A DNA stretch of 64,000 nt from Sphingomonas sp. Leaf343 (lineage in GTDB: Bacteria; Pseudomonadota; Alphaproteobacteria; Sphingomonadales; Sphingomonadaceae): assembly GCF_001423765.1 (NCBI RefSeq), contig NZ_LMPG01000012.1:156400-220399 (forward strand), in the 5' to 3' direction. Of the stretch, positions 52,309 to 61,455 are shown in pieces. Made by a program: the position numbers and the translations under genes. The first letter of the stretch is position 1. Every line of letters starts with the position of its first letter. The notes under the pieces are model-generated. The model was not told the origin of the DNA and made no database searches. It saw only the letters and a list, made by a program, of their open reading frames with translations.

Positions 52309-53055
52309 ATGCGCTTCATCGCCGGCCTGTTTGCGTTCGCCGCCGTCCTCTCCGCCCCTGCCGCCGCCCAGATCATCGATCCGGGCGTCGCAGCGCGCAA
52401 ACCGGTTCCGCCGATCACCGACAAGGAGAACCTGCTGCTGCTCGACCTGTCGACCGGCGGGCGGGTGACGATCTGGCTGCGCCCCGATGTCGCGCCGAAC
52501 ATGGTCGAGCGGGTCAAGACGCTAACCCGGCAGCATTTCTATGACGGGCTGCCCTTCCACCGGGTGATCGACGGCTTCATGGCGCAGGGCGGCGATCCCA
52601 AGGGGGACGGCACCGGCGGATCGACGCTGGCGAACGTGGCGGCCGAGTTCAACTATTTGCCGCACGTGCGCGGCGCGGTGTCGGCGGCACGTGCGGATGA
52701 CAAGGACAGCGCGAACAGCCAGTTCTTCATCGTCTTCCAGCCGCGCCTGAACCTCGACAAGAAATACACGGTGTTCGGCCGGGTGATCGACGGCATGCAA
52801 TATGTCGATTCGATCGAGCGGGGCGAGCCGCCGCAGAACCCGTCGAAGATCGTCCACGCCTATATCGCCGCCGACAATCCGCCGGCGTTCGTCGCCGCGC
52901 CGGCTCCCGCACCGGTCGGTCTGGGCGCGCCGGTGACGTTGCCGGGAACCGGACCGGCGGGCGTGGCCGCGCCGAAGCGTGCACCGGTCACCAAGACTGC
53001 TCCTGCGAAGGCTGCTCCCAAGCCAGCGGCCAAGAAGGCTGCGCCAGCCCGTTGA
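52309..53055 (+). CDS. Exported cyclophilin-type peptidyl-prolyl isomerase
   Basis: A 248-residue periplasmic PPIase. The signal peptide is [20 protein letters not shown]. The cyclophilin domain shows [37 protein letters not shown] (catalytic Arg in FHRV), [12 protein letters not shown] and [11 protein letters not shown]. It ends in an Ala/Pro/Lys-rich tail. The start at 52309 is chosen for the signal peptide. The last bases overlap the queA start. Confidence 0.92.
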   Translation: MRFIAGLFAFAAVLSAPAAAQIIDPGVAARKPVPPITDKENLLLLDLSTGGRVTIWLRPDVAPNMVERVKTLTRQHFYDGLPFHRVIDGFMAQGGDPKGDGTGGSTLANVAAEFNYLPHVRGAVSAARADDKDSANSQFFIVFQPRLNLDKKYTVFGRVIDGMQYVDSIERGEPPQNPSKIVHAYIAADNPPAFVAAPAPAPVGLGAPVTLPGTGPAGVAAPKRAPVTKTAPAKAAPKPAAKKAAPAR

Positions 53056-54089
53056 ACGTCGACCTTTTCGACTTCGACTTGCCGGCGGAGCGGATCGCGC
53101 TCCACCCTGCCACGCCGCGCGATTCGGCACGGATGCTGGTGCTGGACGGCGATGCGCCGGCGGACAGGATCGTCGGCGATCTGCCGGCCTTGCTGCGCGC
53201 GGGCGATTGTCTGGTCTTCAACGATACGCGCGTGATCCCCGCCCAGCTTGAAGGGCGGCGTGGCGATGCCAAGATCGGTGCGACGCTGCACAAGCGGGAG
53301 GGGGTCCGCCGTTGGCGGGCCTTCGTGCGCAACGGACGACGTCTGCGCGACGGTGACGCGATCGACTTCGGCGCGAATGTGTCCGCCGTCGCGACGGAAC
53401 GCGGTGAAGACGGCAGCTGGGTGCTCGACTTCGCCGGGGAGGAGCCGGTCGAGCTGCTGCTGGAACGCGCCGGCCGAATGCCGCTGCCGCCCTATATCGC
53501 CGCCAAACGCGGGATCGAGGCGCGCGACACCGAGGATTACCAGACGATGTTTGCGGACGAGCCGGGCGCGGTCGCCGCGCCGACTGCGGCGCTGCATTTC
53601 ACCTCGGCGCTGATGGCTGCGCTGAACGCAGCGGGCATCGCGCACGAGACGCTGACGCTGCACGTCGGCGCGGGTACGTTCCTGCCGGTGAAAGCGGATG
53701 ATACCGACGACCACCGGATGCACGCCGAATGGGGCCGGATCGACGCGGCGGTGGCCGACCGGCTGAACGCGGTGCGGGCGGGAGGCGGGCGCGTGATCGC
53801 GGTCGGCACCACGTCGCTGCGGCTGATCGAAAGCGCGACGGGCGAGGACGACGTGATCCGGCCGTTCGAGGGCGACACCGCCATCTTCATCACGCCGGGC
53901 TATCGTTTTCGCGGGATCGACGGACTGATGACCAATTTCCACCTGCCGCGATCGACGCTGTTCATGCTGGTATCGGCGCTGATGGGGCGCGAGCGGATGC
54001 AGGCGGCGTACGCGCAGGCGATCGCCGCCGGCTACCGCTTCTACAGCTATGGCGACGCGTCGCTGCTTCTGCCGGGGAAGGCCGTATGA
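53052..54089 (+). CDS. queA: S-adenosylmethionine:tRNA ribosyltransferase-isomerase
   Basis: A 345-residue QueA, which forms epoxyqueuosine on tRNA. It starts [20 protein letters not shown]. Signatures are [59 protein letters not shown], [12 protein letters not shown] [15 protein letters not shown] and [20 protein letters not shown]. The TTG at 53052 overlaps the cyclophilin stop. It partners tgt two genes on; the EF-hand gene between them is coupled at both ends. Confidence 0.96.
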   Translation: MNVDLFDFDLPAERIALHPATPRDSARMLVLDGDAPADRIVGDLPALLRAGDCLVFNDTRVIPAQLEGRRGDAKIGATLHKREGVRRWRAFVRNGRRLRDGDAIDFGANVSAVATERGEDGSWVLDFAGEEPVELLLERAGRMPLPPYIAAKRGIEARDTEDYQTMFADEPGAVAAPTAALHFTSALMAALNAAGIAHETLTLHVGAGTFLPVKADDTDDHRMHAEWGRIDAAVADRLNAVRAGGGRVIAVGTTSLRLIESATGEDDVIRPFEGDTAIFITPGYRFRGIDGLMTNFHLPRSTLFMLVSALMGRERMQAAYAQAIAAGYRFYSYGDASLLLPGKAV

Positions 54090-54595
54090 TCCTGCTCGCC
54101 GCGCTGATGCTGCTCCAGCAGGAGGGGGCACCGGAAATCCTCGTCACCGCCCGGCCGAAACCGTTCGACCAGACGCCCGCGACGATGGTGGTGGAGCCGG
54201 TCGCGATGATGATCGCCGCCTGCGATGCCGATGGCGACGGCGAGACGACGCGCATCGAGATGGAAACCGGCGTGCGGCGCTCGTTCGAGGTGATCGACAC
54301 GGCCAAGACGGGCAAGCTCCGCTACATTGCGTTCGCCGATTGGGCCGAACGATGGCTGGGTGATCGCAATGCCCTGCCCTCCCCGTTTGATGTCGACCGG
54401 GATGCGGACGGTGCGATCACCCTGGCGGAGTTGCAGGATCATTTCTCGCGCCTGTTCTCCCGTTTCGACCGCGACCGTGACGGGGCGATCAACCGCGCCG
54501 AGATCCTGACGATCCGCACCACACCGGCCGACGCGAACGGACCGCAGAAGCCGCTCGCGCCGAACGGCAAGGATCGCAAGCGGGACCGGAAATGA
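54086..54595 (+). CDS. EF-hand calcium-binding protein
   Basis: A 169-residue protein with a short hydrophobic N-terminus ([11 protein letters not shown]) that could be a signal. At least three canonical EF-hand loops occur: [24 protein letters not shown] and [12 protein letters not shown], each with Asp at 1, 3, 5 and Glu at 12. A degenerate loop ([10 protein letters not shown]) may be a fourth. The tail is Lys/Arg-rich. It overlaps queA and tgt by four bases at each end. The function and location are unknown; calcium binding is well supported by motif. Confidence 0.88.
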   Translation: MILLAALMLLQQEGAPEILVTARPKPFDQTPATMVVEPVAMMIAACDADGDGETTRIEMETGVRRSFEVIDTAKTGKLRYIAFADWAERWLGDRNALPSPFDVDRDADGAITLAELQDHFSRLFSRFDRDRDGAINRAEILTIRTTPADANGPQKPLAPNGKDRKRDRK

Positions 54596-55734
54596 CGCGC
54601 TTCGCCTTCACCATCCACGCCACCGACGGGCGCGCGCGCACCGGCGCGATCGCGATGGAACGCGGCACGATCCGCACGCCTGCCTTCATGCCGGTCGGCA
54701 CCGCCGCGACCGTGAAGGCGATGAAGCCTGCCGACGTCGAGGCGGCGGGCGCGGACATCATTCTCGGCAACACCTATCACCTGATGCTGCGGCCGGGTGC
54801 GGAGCGAATCGAGCGGCTGGGAGGGCTGCACAGCTTCATGGGGTGGGACCGGCCGATCCTGACCGACAGCGGCGGCTATCAGGTGATGAGCCTGTCCGAA
54901 CTGACCAAACGATCGGAAGACGGCGTCGCGTTCAAGTCGCATCTCGACGGGACGCGGCACATGCTCAGCCCCGAACGGTCGATCGATATCCAGCGGCGGC
55001 TGGGTTCGAACATCGTCATGGCGTTCGACGAACTGGTGCCGACGACGACCCCGCGCGACGTGCAGGCCGCCGCGATGGAGCGGTCGATGCGCTGGGCGAA
55101 GCGCAGCCGCGACGCGTTCGACGCGGGTGAACGGCATGCGGCGCACAACGCGATCTTCGGAATCCAGCAGGGCGCGCTGGACGAAGGGCTGCGCAAGAGT
55201 TCGGCGGATGCGCTGATCGATATCGAGTTCGACGGATATGCGGTCGGCGGCCTCGCGGTCGGCGAGGGGCAGGAGGCGATGTTCGCCTGCCTGGATTATG
55301 CCCCGCAGCAACTGCCGGCGGATCGGCCACGCTACCTGATGGGCGTGGGCAAGCCCACCGACATCGTCGGCGCGGTAGAGCGCGGGATCGACATGTTCGA
55401 CTGCGTGCTGCCGACCCGATCGGGCCGGACAGGGCAGGCGTTCACGCGCAGTGGGCCGATCAACCTGCGCAATGCGCGTTTCGCGGAGGATCGGGGGCCG
55501 CTCGATCCCGAATGTCCCTGCCCGGTCTGCGCGACGTGGAGCCGCGCCTATCTCCATCATCTCGTCCGGTCGGGTGAGATTCTGGGTGCGATGTTGATGA
55601 CGGAACATAATATACGGTTCTATGAGCACCTGATGGTCGACCTGCGCACGGCGATCGCTGCCGGCACGCTGGTGAAATTCGCCGATGCGTTCCGCGTGCG
55701 CTACGCCGGCGAACATAACGGAGAGAGAGCATGA
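54592..55734 (+). CDS. tgt: Queuine tRNA-ribosyltransferase
   Basis: A 380-residue Tgt that exchanges guanine 34 for preQ1. Motifs are [31 protein letters not shown], the catalytic [14 protein letters not shown] (family usually TDSGGFQ; here Tyr replaces Phe), [26 protein letters not shown] and the nucleophile Asp in [15 protein letters not shown]. Zinc ligands are in [17 protein letters not shown]. It starts in the EF-hand stop (ATGA). With queA it gives queuosine; queG and queC-F are not in the window. Confidence 0.97.
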   Translation: MTRFAFTIHATDGRARTGAIAMERGTIRTPAFMPVGTAATVKAMKPADVEAAGADIILGNTYHLMLRPGAERIERLGGLHSFMGWDRPILTDSGGYQVMSLSELTKRSEDGVAFKSHLDGTRHMLSPERSIDIQRRLGSNIVMAFDELVPTTTPRDVQAAAMERSMRWAKRSRDAFDAGERHAAHNAIFGIQQGALDEGLRKSSADALIDIEFDGYAVGGLAVGEGQEAMFACLDYAPQQLPADRPRYLMGVGKPTDIVGAVERGIDMFDCVLPTRSGRTGQAFTRSGPINLRNARFAEDRGPLDPECPCPVCATWSRAYLHHLVRSGEILGAMLMTEHNIRFYEHLMVDLRTAIAAGTLVKFADAFRVRYAGEHNGERA

Positions 55735-55937
55735 CCGAGACGCCGAACGCCGAGCACGAGCCGAACGAGATCCTTGCCGCCGCCAGGGAGGCCAAGGACC
55801 ACGCCGCCGCCGCCGCGGAAAAGATGCTGGAGCGCAAGAACTGGCAGCTCGGCAAGATCGGGCTGGGCGTCGGCATCGGGTCGGCGGCAGTCGCCGCAGC
55901 GGTGCTGTTCGCGAACCGGCAGCGGGGCGGCAAGTGA
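55731..55937 (+). CDS. Small membrane protein after tgt
   Basis: A 68-residue protein. An N-terminal charged helix ([19 protein letters not shown], then MLERKNWQ) precedes a single transmembrane helix [18 protein letters not shown] and a basic tail RQRGGK. The layout matches ElaB-like or YqjD-like helical membrane proteins, but the family is not certain. It overlaps the tgt stop and the next gene's GTG start by four bases each. Confidence 0.75.
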   Translation: MTETPNAEHEPNEILAAAREAKDHAAAAAEKMLERKNWQLGKIGLGVGIGSAAVAAAVLFANRQRGGK

Positions 55938-58756
55938 AGCGCGCCTTCTCCGCGCTGCTGCTGGCCTCCACCCCTCTCGCCACCCCCGCCGCCGCGCAGA
56001 CGCGTGCAGCGGCCGGGGTACAGCCGACCGCCTTCACCGAGCGGACGCTGTCGAACGGCTTGCGTGTCTTTGCGATCCGCGACACGTCGACGCCGAACGT
56101 GGCGGTTCAGGTCTGGTACGATGTCGGCGGCAAGGACGATCCCGCCGGCCGGTCGGGCTTTGCGCACCTGTTCGAACATCTGATGTTCAAGGCGACGCGC
56201 AATCTGGTGCCTGAACAGATGGATCGCCTGACCGAAGATGTCGGTGGATATAACAACGCGTCGACGGGCGACGATTACACCAATTACTATGAACTGGTGC
56301 CAGCCAACCACCTGCAACGCCTGTTGTTCGCGGAAGCGGACCGGATGGCCAGCCTTGTAGTGGAGCCGACCAGCTTCGCGTCCGAGCGGGATGTGGTGAA
56401 GGAGGAATATCGGCAGGGCGTGCTGGCGCGGCCCTATGGCAAGCTGTTCAGCACGTACATGCCTGCACTCGCCTATAGCCGGCATCCCTATGCGCGGGGC
56501 GTGATCGGCGACATCGACAATCTCGATACGGCCTCGATCGACGATGTGCGGGCGTTCCACGCGACCTATTACCGGCCCGACAATGCCGTACTGGTCGTGT
56601 CCGGCAATTTCGACGCGGCACAGCTCAATCGCTGGATCGACCAGTATTTCGCGAAGATCGCCAAGCCGGATCGCGCCATTCCGCGCGTGACGGTCGTGGA
56701 GCCGGCCCGGACCGAGGCGGTGACGCGGACGGTGTACGAGCCGAACACGCCGCTGCCCGCGGTGCTGATGTCGTGGCACCTGCCGCCCGATCGCGATCCG
56801 GACGTGGCAGCGCTGACGGTGCTGAACGCCGTGCTGTCCACCGGCGAGAGCTCACGGCTGTATGAAAGCATCGTCTATCGCGACCAGCTGGCGCAATCGG
56901 CGGATACGATCCTCGACCTGCGTCAGGGGACGGGCAACCTCGTCGTGTTCGCGATGATCGCCGGCGGCAAGGACGTCGACGCCGGCGAGACGGCGCTGAA
57001 GCGGGAGATCGCCCGTCTGCGCGACCAGCCCGTCACCACCGCGGAACTGGCGGAGGCGAAGAACGAGATCCTGACGACGGCGATCCGCGGGCGCGAGACG
57101 GCGGAGGGCAAGGCGTCGACGCTGGCCAATTCGGTCATCATCGACGGCGATCCCCGTGCCGCCGACAAGCAGCTTGCCGCCATTGCGACGGTTACCGCCG
57201 CAGATGTGCAACGCGTGGCGCGCCGCTATCTGGGCGAGCAGCAGGCGGCGACGATCCGCTATCTGCCGGCCGAGCAGATGCCGAACAACGTGCGGCTGAT
57301 CCCCATCACGATCGCGCCTACCGTGCAGGTGGCGGCACTGACGCCACCGCCCGGTATCGCTGTCGTCACGCCCGCTCCTGCGGCCGAACGCTTCGCACTG
57401 CCGCCGCCAGCCGCGGTCGTTTCGGCGAATTTGCCGAACCCGGTTGAGACGAAGCTGGCCAACGGTCTTCGCGTCGTTACCGTAGAGCGACATGCGCTGC
57501 CGCTGGTCACCGCCTCGCTGGTCGCGTCTGGCGGAGCAGCGGGCGATCCGGCGGATCGGGCGGGTGCCAGCAGCCTGACGGCCGACCTGTTGACCAAGGG
57601 GACGACGACGCGTTCCGCGACCGAGATCGCGCGGGCGGTAGAATCGCTGGGCGGATCGATCGGGGCGGATGCGAGCCGCGACGGCGCGTCGATCGAGATG
57701 ACGGTGAAGTCGGACCAGCTGGCGCCCGCGATGACGATCCTCGCCGATGTCGCGCAGCATCCGGCGTTCGCGCCGGAGGAGATCGAGCGCGCCCGGGTGC
57801 AGGCGATCGATGGCGTGACGGTCGCGATGAAGAACCCGGCGCAACTGGCCGGGCTGGTCGCGAATCGCGCGGTGTTCGGCAGCGGCCCCTATGCGCCGCC
57901 GCTGGAGGGAACGCCGACCTCGCTCAAGGCACTGCAACAGGCGGATGTCCGCGCGGCCTATGCCCGGACATGGCGGCCCGACCGGGCGGCACTGGTGCTG
58001 GTCGGCGACATCACACCGGCCGACGCCGCGGCACTGGCGGAACGGCAGTTCGGCGCGTGGCGGGCTCCTGCGGCGGCACCGGCGGCGGTGACCCCCGTCG
58101 CTCCCCCCGCGCCGCGCATCGTGGTGGTCGACGTGCCGAGTGCGGGGCAGGCTGGTGTCGTCGTCGCACGGCCGGGGATCGCGCGGGCGGACGAACGCTA
58201 TTACCCGCTGGCGGTGGCCAACACCGTACTGGGCGGCGGTTTCTCGTCGCGGTTGAACCAGGAAATCCGGATCAAGCGCGGGCTGGCGTACGGCGCCAGC
58301 AGCGGTGTGTCGGCGGGGCGTCTGCCCGGCAGCATGACGGCACGGACGCAGACCAAGAACACGACGGCGGCGGAGGTCGTCACGCTGATCGCCGCCGAGA
58401 TGGCGCGCATGGGCAGCGCGCCCGTCCCGGAGGCCGAACTCGCCACGCGCAAGGCCGTGCTGGTCGGCGGCTTTGGCCGGTCGGTGGAAACGACGGGCGG
58501 GATCGCCGGGCTGCTCGGCGATTATGTGTTGCAGGACGTGCCGATCGACGAATTGCAGCGCTATACCGGCCAGATCGAGGGCGTGGATGCGCGGGCGGTG
58601 CAGGCGGCATCCGCGCTGCTCGATCCGAAGGCGGCGAGCATCGTCGTGGTCGGGGATGCCAAGCAGTTCCTGCCGGCGCTGCGCAAGGCGTATCCGGCGG
58701 TGCAGGTGATCCCGGAGGCGGCGCTCGATCTGGGCGAGGCGACGCTGACGCGCTGA
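55934..58756 (+). CDS. M16 family zinc metallopeptidase, fused two-domain
   Basis: A 940-residue exported protein. The signal peptide is [20 protein letters not shown]. Two M16 units are fused: the first (about 35-440) has the zinc motif HxxEH in FAHLFEHLMFKATRN with the distal Glu in the following helix. The second (about 495-930) is inactive-type, lacking HxxEH, with GGFSSRLNQEIRIKRGLAYG. This is the pitrilysin/insulinase-like arrangement for degrading peptides in the periplasm. The GTG at 55934 overlaps the upstream stop (GTGA). The C-terminus ends the coupled run. Confidence 0.93.
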   Translation: MKRAFSALLLASTPLATPAAAQTRAAAGVQPTAFTERTLSNGLRVFAIRDTSTPNVAVQVWYDVGGKDDPAGRSGFAHLFEHLMFKATRNLVPEQMDRLTEDVGGYNNASTGDDYTNYYELVPANHLQRLLFAEADRMASLVVEPTSFASERDVVKEEYRQGVLARPYGKLFSTYMPALAYSRHPYARGVIGDIDNLDTASIDDVRAFHATYYRPDNAVLVVSGNFDAAQLNRWIDQYFAKIAKPDRAIPRVTVVEPARTEAVTRTVYEPNTPLPAVLMSWHLPPDRDPDVAALTVLNAVLSTGESSRLYESIVYRDQLAQSADTILDLRQGTGNLVVFAMIAGGKDVDAGETALKREIARLRDQPVTTAELAEAKNEILTTAIRGRETAEGKASTLANSVIIDGDPRAADKQLAAIATVTAADVQRVARRYLGEQQAATIRYLPAEQMPNNVRLIPITIAPTVQVAALTPPPGIAVVTPAPAAERFALPPPAAVVSANLPNPVETKLANGLRVVTVERHALPLVTASLVASGGAAGDPADRAGASSLTADLLTKGTTTRSATEIARAVESLGGSIGADASRDGASIEMTVKSDQLAPAMTILADVAQHPAFAPEEIERARVQAIDGVTVAMKNPAQLAGLVANRAVFGSGPYAPPLEGTPTSLKALQQADVRAAYARTWRPDRAALVLVGDITPADAAALAERQFGAWRAPAAAPAAVTPVAPPAPRIVVVDVPSAGQAGVVVARPGIARADERYYPLAVANTVLGGGFSSRLNQEIRIKRGLAYGASSGVSAGRLPGSMTARTQTKNTTAAEVVTLIAAEMARMGSAPVPEAELATRKAVLVGGFGRSVETTGGIAGLLGDYVLQDVPIDELQRYTGQIEGVDARAVQAASALLDPKAASIVVVGDAKQFLPALRKAYPAVQVIPEAALDLGEATLTR

Positions 58757-58793
58757 CAGCGAAACGGCAAGGTTTGGGCACTACCGTGGTGCG

Positions 58794-59744
58794 ATGACGC
58801 GCATCATGGCGATTCCGGGACGGCAGGTCTGGTCGGTGCTGGCGCTGGCCGGACTGCTGCTGGTCGCGGCGTTCGGGGCGGCGGCGGCGTGGCGGATCGC
58901 CACCGCCTTGCCCGCAGTCCCGGATCAGGCCGGCTCCCTTCCCACAGCGATTGCGCCGTCGGCGTTGCGGATCGTGGTCGATGCGGATCGTCACGCGGAG
59001 AGCGCCGCGCCCGCGTCCGGGGTGACGGGGACGACGGCATTGCCGATGCTGCCGGCTGGTGTCCGGCCCGGCGATCCGGGGGAGGTCGGGGTGGTGGCTG
59101 CCAGACCGTTCTCGCTCGGCAGGGCGTCGGCGGTGGATCGCGGGCGGGCGGTGCAGTGTCTGGCCAATGCCATCTATTACGAGGCCGCGTCGGAGCCGGA
59201 TGCGGGGCAGCGCGCGGTGGCGCAGGTGGTGCTCAATCGCGTGCGGCATCCGGCGTTTCCGGCGACGGTCTGCGGCGTGGTATATCAGGGGTCGGAAAAG
59301 GCGGGGTGCCAGTTCTCCTTCGCGTGCGACGGAGCGGCCGCGAGGGTGCCGGAGGCGAAAGCGATGCTACGCGCCACGCGGGTCGCGGCAGCGGCACTGG
59401 CGGGATATGTCTATGCGCCGGTCGGGCTGGCAACGCATTACCATACCTATGCGGTCACGCCGACGTGGAACCGGGCGCTGGTGATGACGGACATGGTCGG
59501 CGCGCATTTCTTCCATCGCTGGAAAGGCTATTGGGGAACGGCGCGCGCGTTTTCACAGAGCTATCGGGGTAGTGAGCCCGAGGTCGGCAGTCATGCGCCG
59601 GTCGTTCCAACATTGCCAGCGGTGGCGTCGCCGGTTGCGGTTCCGGCGGCGAGGCCGGCCGTGGTTCCGATGCCGGAGGTCTTGCCGCAATCGGGTCAGG
59701 TGCTGGAGCGATGGAAGGATTCGGGGAAGCCGCTGACACCCTGA
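58794..59744 (+). CDS. Cell wall hydrolase, SleB/Hydrolase_2 domain
   Basis: A 316-residue protein anchored by an N-terminal helix (VWSVLALAGLLLVAAFGAAA). The Hydrolase_2 domain lies at about residues 120-240: CLANAIYYEAASEPDAGQRA with the catalytic-type Glu, QVVLNRVRHPAFPATVCGVV, CQFSFACDG, ATHYHTYAVTPTW and GAHFFHRW. Such domains cleave peptidoglycan and appear in spore cortex enzymes and in many proteobacteria as wall hydrolases. The C-terminus is Pro/Val-rich. It acts in the periplasm by inference. Confidence 0.9.
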   Translation: MTRIMAIPGRQVWSVLALAGLLLVAAFGAAAAWRIATALPAVPDQAGSLPTAIAPSALRIVVDADRHAESAAPASGVTGTTALPMLPAGVRPGDPGEVGVVAARPFSLGRASAVDRGRAVQCLANAIYYEAASEPDAGQRAVAQVVLNRVRHPAFPATVCGVVYQGSEKAGCQFSFACDGAAARVPEAKAMLRATRVAAAALAGYVYAPVGLATHYHTYAVTPTWNRALVMTDMVGAHFFHRWKGYWGTARAFSQSYRGSEPEVGSHAPVVPTLPAVASPVAVPAARPAVVPMPEVLPQSGQVLERWKDSGKPLTP

Positions 59745-59797
59745 CGACGGAACGGGCGTGGTGACAAGCCGTTGGATCGGCGGAAGGATATCCCATC

Positions 59798-59968
59798 ATG
59801 ACCGATCGCGATCCGCACGCCACCGACATCCGCACCGAGAAGACCGACGATCCGAACCTTTCGACCGAGCATCAGGAGCATGGCGACGCCCGGCTGCCGG
59901 GCGACCGGCTGGACAAGGATCAGGCCCCGCCGGAGGAGACGATCCCGCGGAAGTCGTCGCTCACCTGA
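59798..59968 (+). CDS. Small acidic hypothetical protein (56 aa)
   Basis: A 56-residue hydrophilic protein (MTDRDPHATDIRTEKTDDPN) rich in Asp, Glu and Pro, with no hydrophobic core, so probably disordered. GGAAGGA lies 10 bases before the ATG. Third positions are mostly G or C. Similar short acidic proteins are common in sphingomonads, but no function is known. It is convergent with the glycine-zipper lipoprotein, 27 bases apart. Confidence 0.6.
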   Translation: MTDRDPHATDIRTEKTDDPNLSTEHQEHGDARLPGDRLDKDQAPPEETIPRKSSLT

Positions 59969-59995
59969 GCGCGACCACCGCGGGATCTGACCGCA

Positions 59996-60418
59996 TCAGC
60001 GGCAGCGTACGTTGTTACGGTCGATCGCCCGGCCCGCGACCGCACCGCCGGCAGCTCCGAGCAGCGTTCCCAGCGTATCGGAGCCGCCACTGGCGATGAG
60101 GTTGCCGAGCAGGCCACCGGCTGCGGCTCCGACGATCAGGCCGGTCGTACCGTCGTTGCGGCGACAATAATATTGCCCGTTGCGGCCACGATAGACGCGG
60201 TCGTTCGAGGACAGGCGACGCTCGCGGTAGCGGCGGTCGTCGACATAGTAGCGATCCGCTTCATAGCCACCGTAGGACGGATCCGGGCGGTTATAGTCGT
60301 AGGACGAATAGCTGCGGTAGCGGCCGTCGCCATATCCGCCCCCCGTCGCGCAGCCCGCCAGCGTGGCGGAGGCGAGCGTCGCAGCGAGTATGGCGGTCGT
60401 CTTGGGGGTCAGGCGCAT
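59996..60418 (-). CDS. Glycine-zipper lipoprotein
   Basis: A 140-residue lipoprotein. The signal MRLTPKTTAILAATLASATL is followed by AGCATGG, a lipobox LAGC. A Tyr/Arg/Asp-rich extended region (about 25-85) precedes a Gly-zipper 2TM-like segment GLIVGAAAGGLLGNLIASGG and LLGAAGGAVAGRAID. The family (Rick_17kDa/glycine zipper 2TM) sits in the outer membrane. A Tyr-rich stretch YSSYDYNRP is unusual. Upstream ATGs (60427, 60454) are alternatives. Confidence 0.85.
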   Translation of the reverse strand: MRLTPKTTAILAATLASATLAGCATGGGYGDGRYRSYSSYDYNRPDPSYGGYEADRYYVDDRRYRERRLSSNDRVYRGRNGQYYCRRNDGTTGLIVGAAAGGLLGNLIASGGSDTLGTLLGAAGGAVAGRAIDRNNVRCR

Positions 60419-60555
60419 GGCGCGCATCCTTTGTAACCGGTTGATATCGATCAAATGCGTCGGGTGGCGGATCGTTGCGTGGGAGCGGGCCTTTCCACCG
60501 GCTTACTGCCCGCGGAAAGGCCCCCCTCCCCCGAAGGGGAAGGAGAAGGTTCGGC

Positions 60556-60981
60556 TCAGTTCAGTGTGTGCTGCAACGTGATCTCGCAGTTCAGGACCTT
60601 GGAGATCGGGCAGCCGGCCTTGGCACCCGCCGCGATCTCCTCGAACTGCGCGGCTTCGATGCCGGGCACGGTCGCGGTCAGCGTCAGGTCGGAACGAGTG
60701 ACGGTGAAGCCGTCGCCGTCCTTGTCGAGCTGCACCGCGGCCTTTGTGTCGAGCGTGCCTTCGGTGAAGCCCGCCCCCGCCAGTGCGAAGCTGAGCGCCA
60801 TCGTGAAACAGCTGGCGTGGGCGGCGGCGATCAGCTCCTCCGGGTTCGTGCCGGGCTCGTCGCCGAAGCGGGTGCCGAAGCCGTAGGGGTTGTTGTCCAG
60901 CACCGTCGATTGGGTGCTGACATGGCCCTTGCCATCCTTGCCGAGACCTTCGTAGCGGGCGGTGGCGGTGCGTGTCGTCAT
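60556..60981 (-). CDS. OsmC family peroxiredoxin
   Basis: A 141-residue OsmC-like protein that reduces organic hydroperoxides with two Cys. They lie in ELIAAAHASCFTMALSFALA (about residue 58) and AKAGCPISKVLNC (about 124), with GFGTRFGDEPGTNPEE before the first. The length is that of OsmC rather than Ohr. The bases 60419-60555 hold only GC-rich palindromes such as CTCCCCCGAAGGGGAAG. It is a likely stress gene, but no regulator is adjacent. Confidence 0.92.
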   Translation of the reverse strand: MTTRTATARYEGLGKDGKGHVSTQSTVLDNNPYGFGTRFGDEPGTNPEELIAAAHASCFTMALSFALAGAGFTEGTLDTKAAVQLDKDGDGFTVTRSDLTLTATVPGIEAAQFEEIAAGAKAGCPISKVLNCEITLQHTLN

Positions 60982-60999
60982 GCGCTTCTGTTCCTTCGC

Positions 61000-61455
61000 T
61001 TATTGAATCGTCGTGCCGCGATCGGCGGCGAGGCTGGGCGCCGGTCCGGTCGCTGGGCGCAGGCTCTCACGCTCTTCCGCCGTCGGAACCGCCGTCGGAT
61101 CGGGCCGGAAAGCCTCTGGCGCGCGGTTGGTACCGGGGCGCGGCGCATCGGCAGCGAGATCGGGCACCGCATGTTCGGCGGGGCTCGACGCGGCGGCCTC
61201 GCTGGCGCGACGGCGCACGAAGAAGGCGGCGGCGAACGAACCGGCAAGGCCGAGCGCGGCGGCACCGGCGGCCAGCGTCTTCATGCCGAAGCGGCGGTCG
61301 GCAGGCTTCGCGTTACGCGAGGGCGAACGGCGAGCGGCGCGGGGCTTGCCCGTCGAGCCCGTCGCATTCGCCTTGCGAGCAGGAGCCTTGCGGGTGGGCG
61401 TCTTCGTCTCGGCGGAGTTCGCCTTGGTACGCGGGGCCGGAGTGCGGGGGGCCAT
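61000..61455 (-). CDS. Membrane protein with basic Ala/Lys/Pro N-terminus
   Basis: A 151-residue protein. Residues 1-57 are Lys/Ala/Thr/Pro-rich with TPTRKAPARKANATG like histone H1 tails. A transmembrane helix (MKTLAAGAAALGLAGSFAAA) follows, then a Pro/Ala-rich C-terminus. GAAAGG lies seven bases before the ATG at 61455, supporting that start, but its first 143 bases overlap the 3' end of the neighbouring gene. A shorter start at 61284 (MKTLAAG) would avoid the overlap. The function is unknown; the basic tail suggests binding of DNA or an acidic surface. Confidence 0.65.
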   Translation of the reverse strand: MAPRTPAPRTKANSAETKTPTRKAPARKANATGSTGKPRAARRSPSRNAKPADRRFGMKTLAAGAAALGLAGSFAAAFFVRRRASEAAASSPAEHAVPDLAADAPRPGTNRAPEAFRPDPTAVPTAEERESLRPATGPAPSLAADRGTTIQ

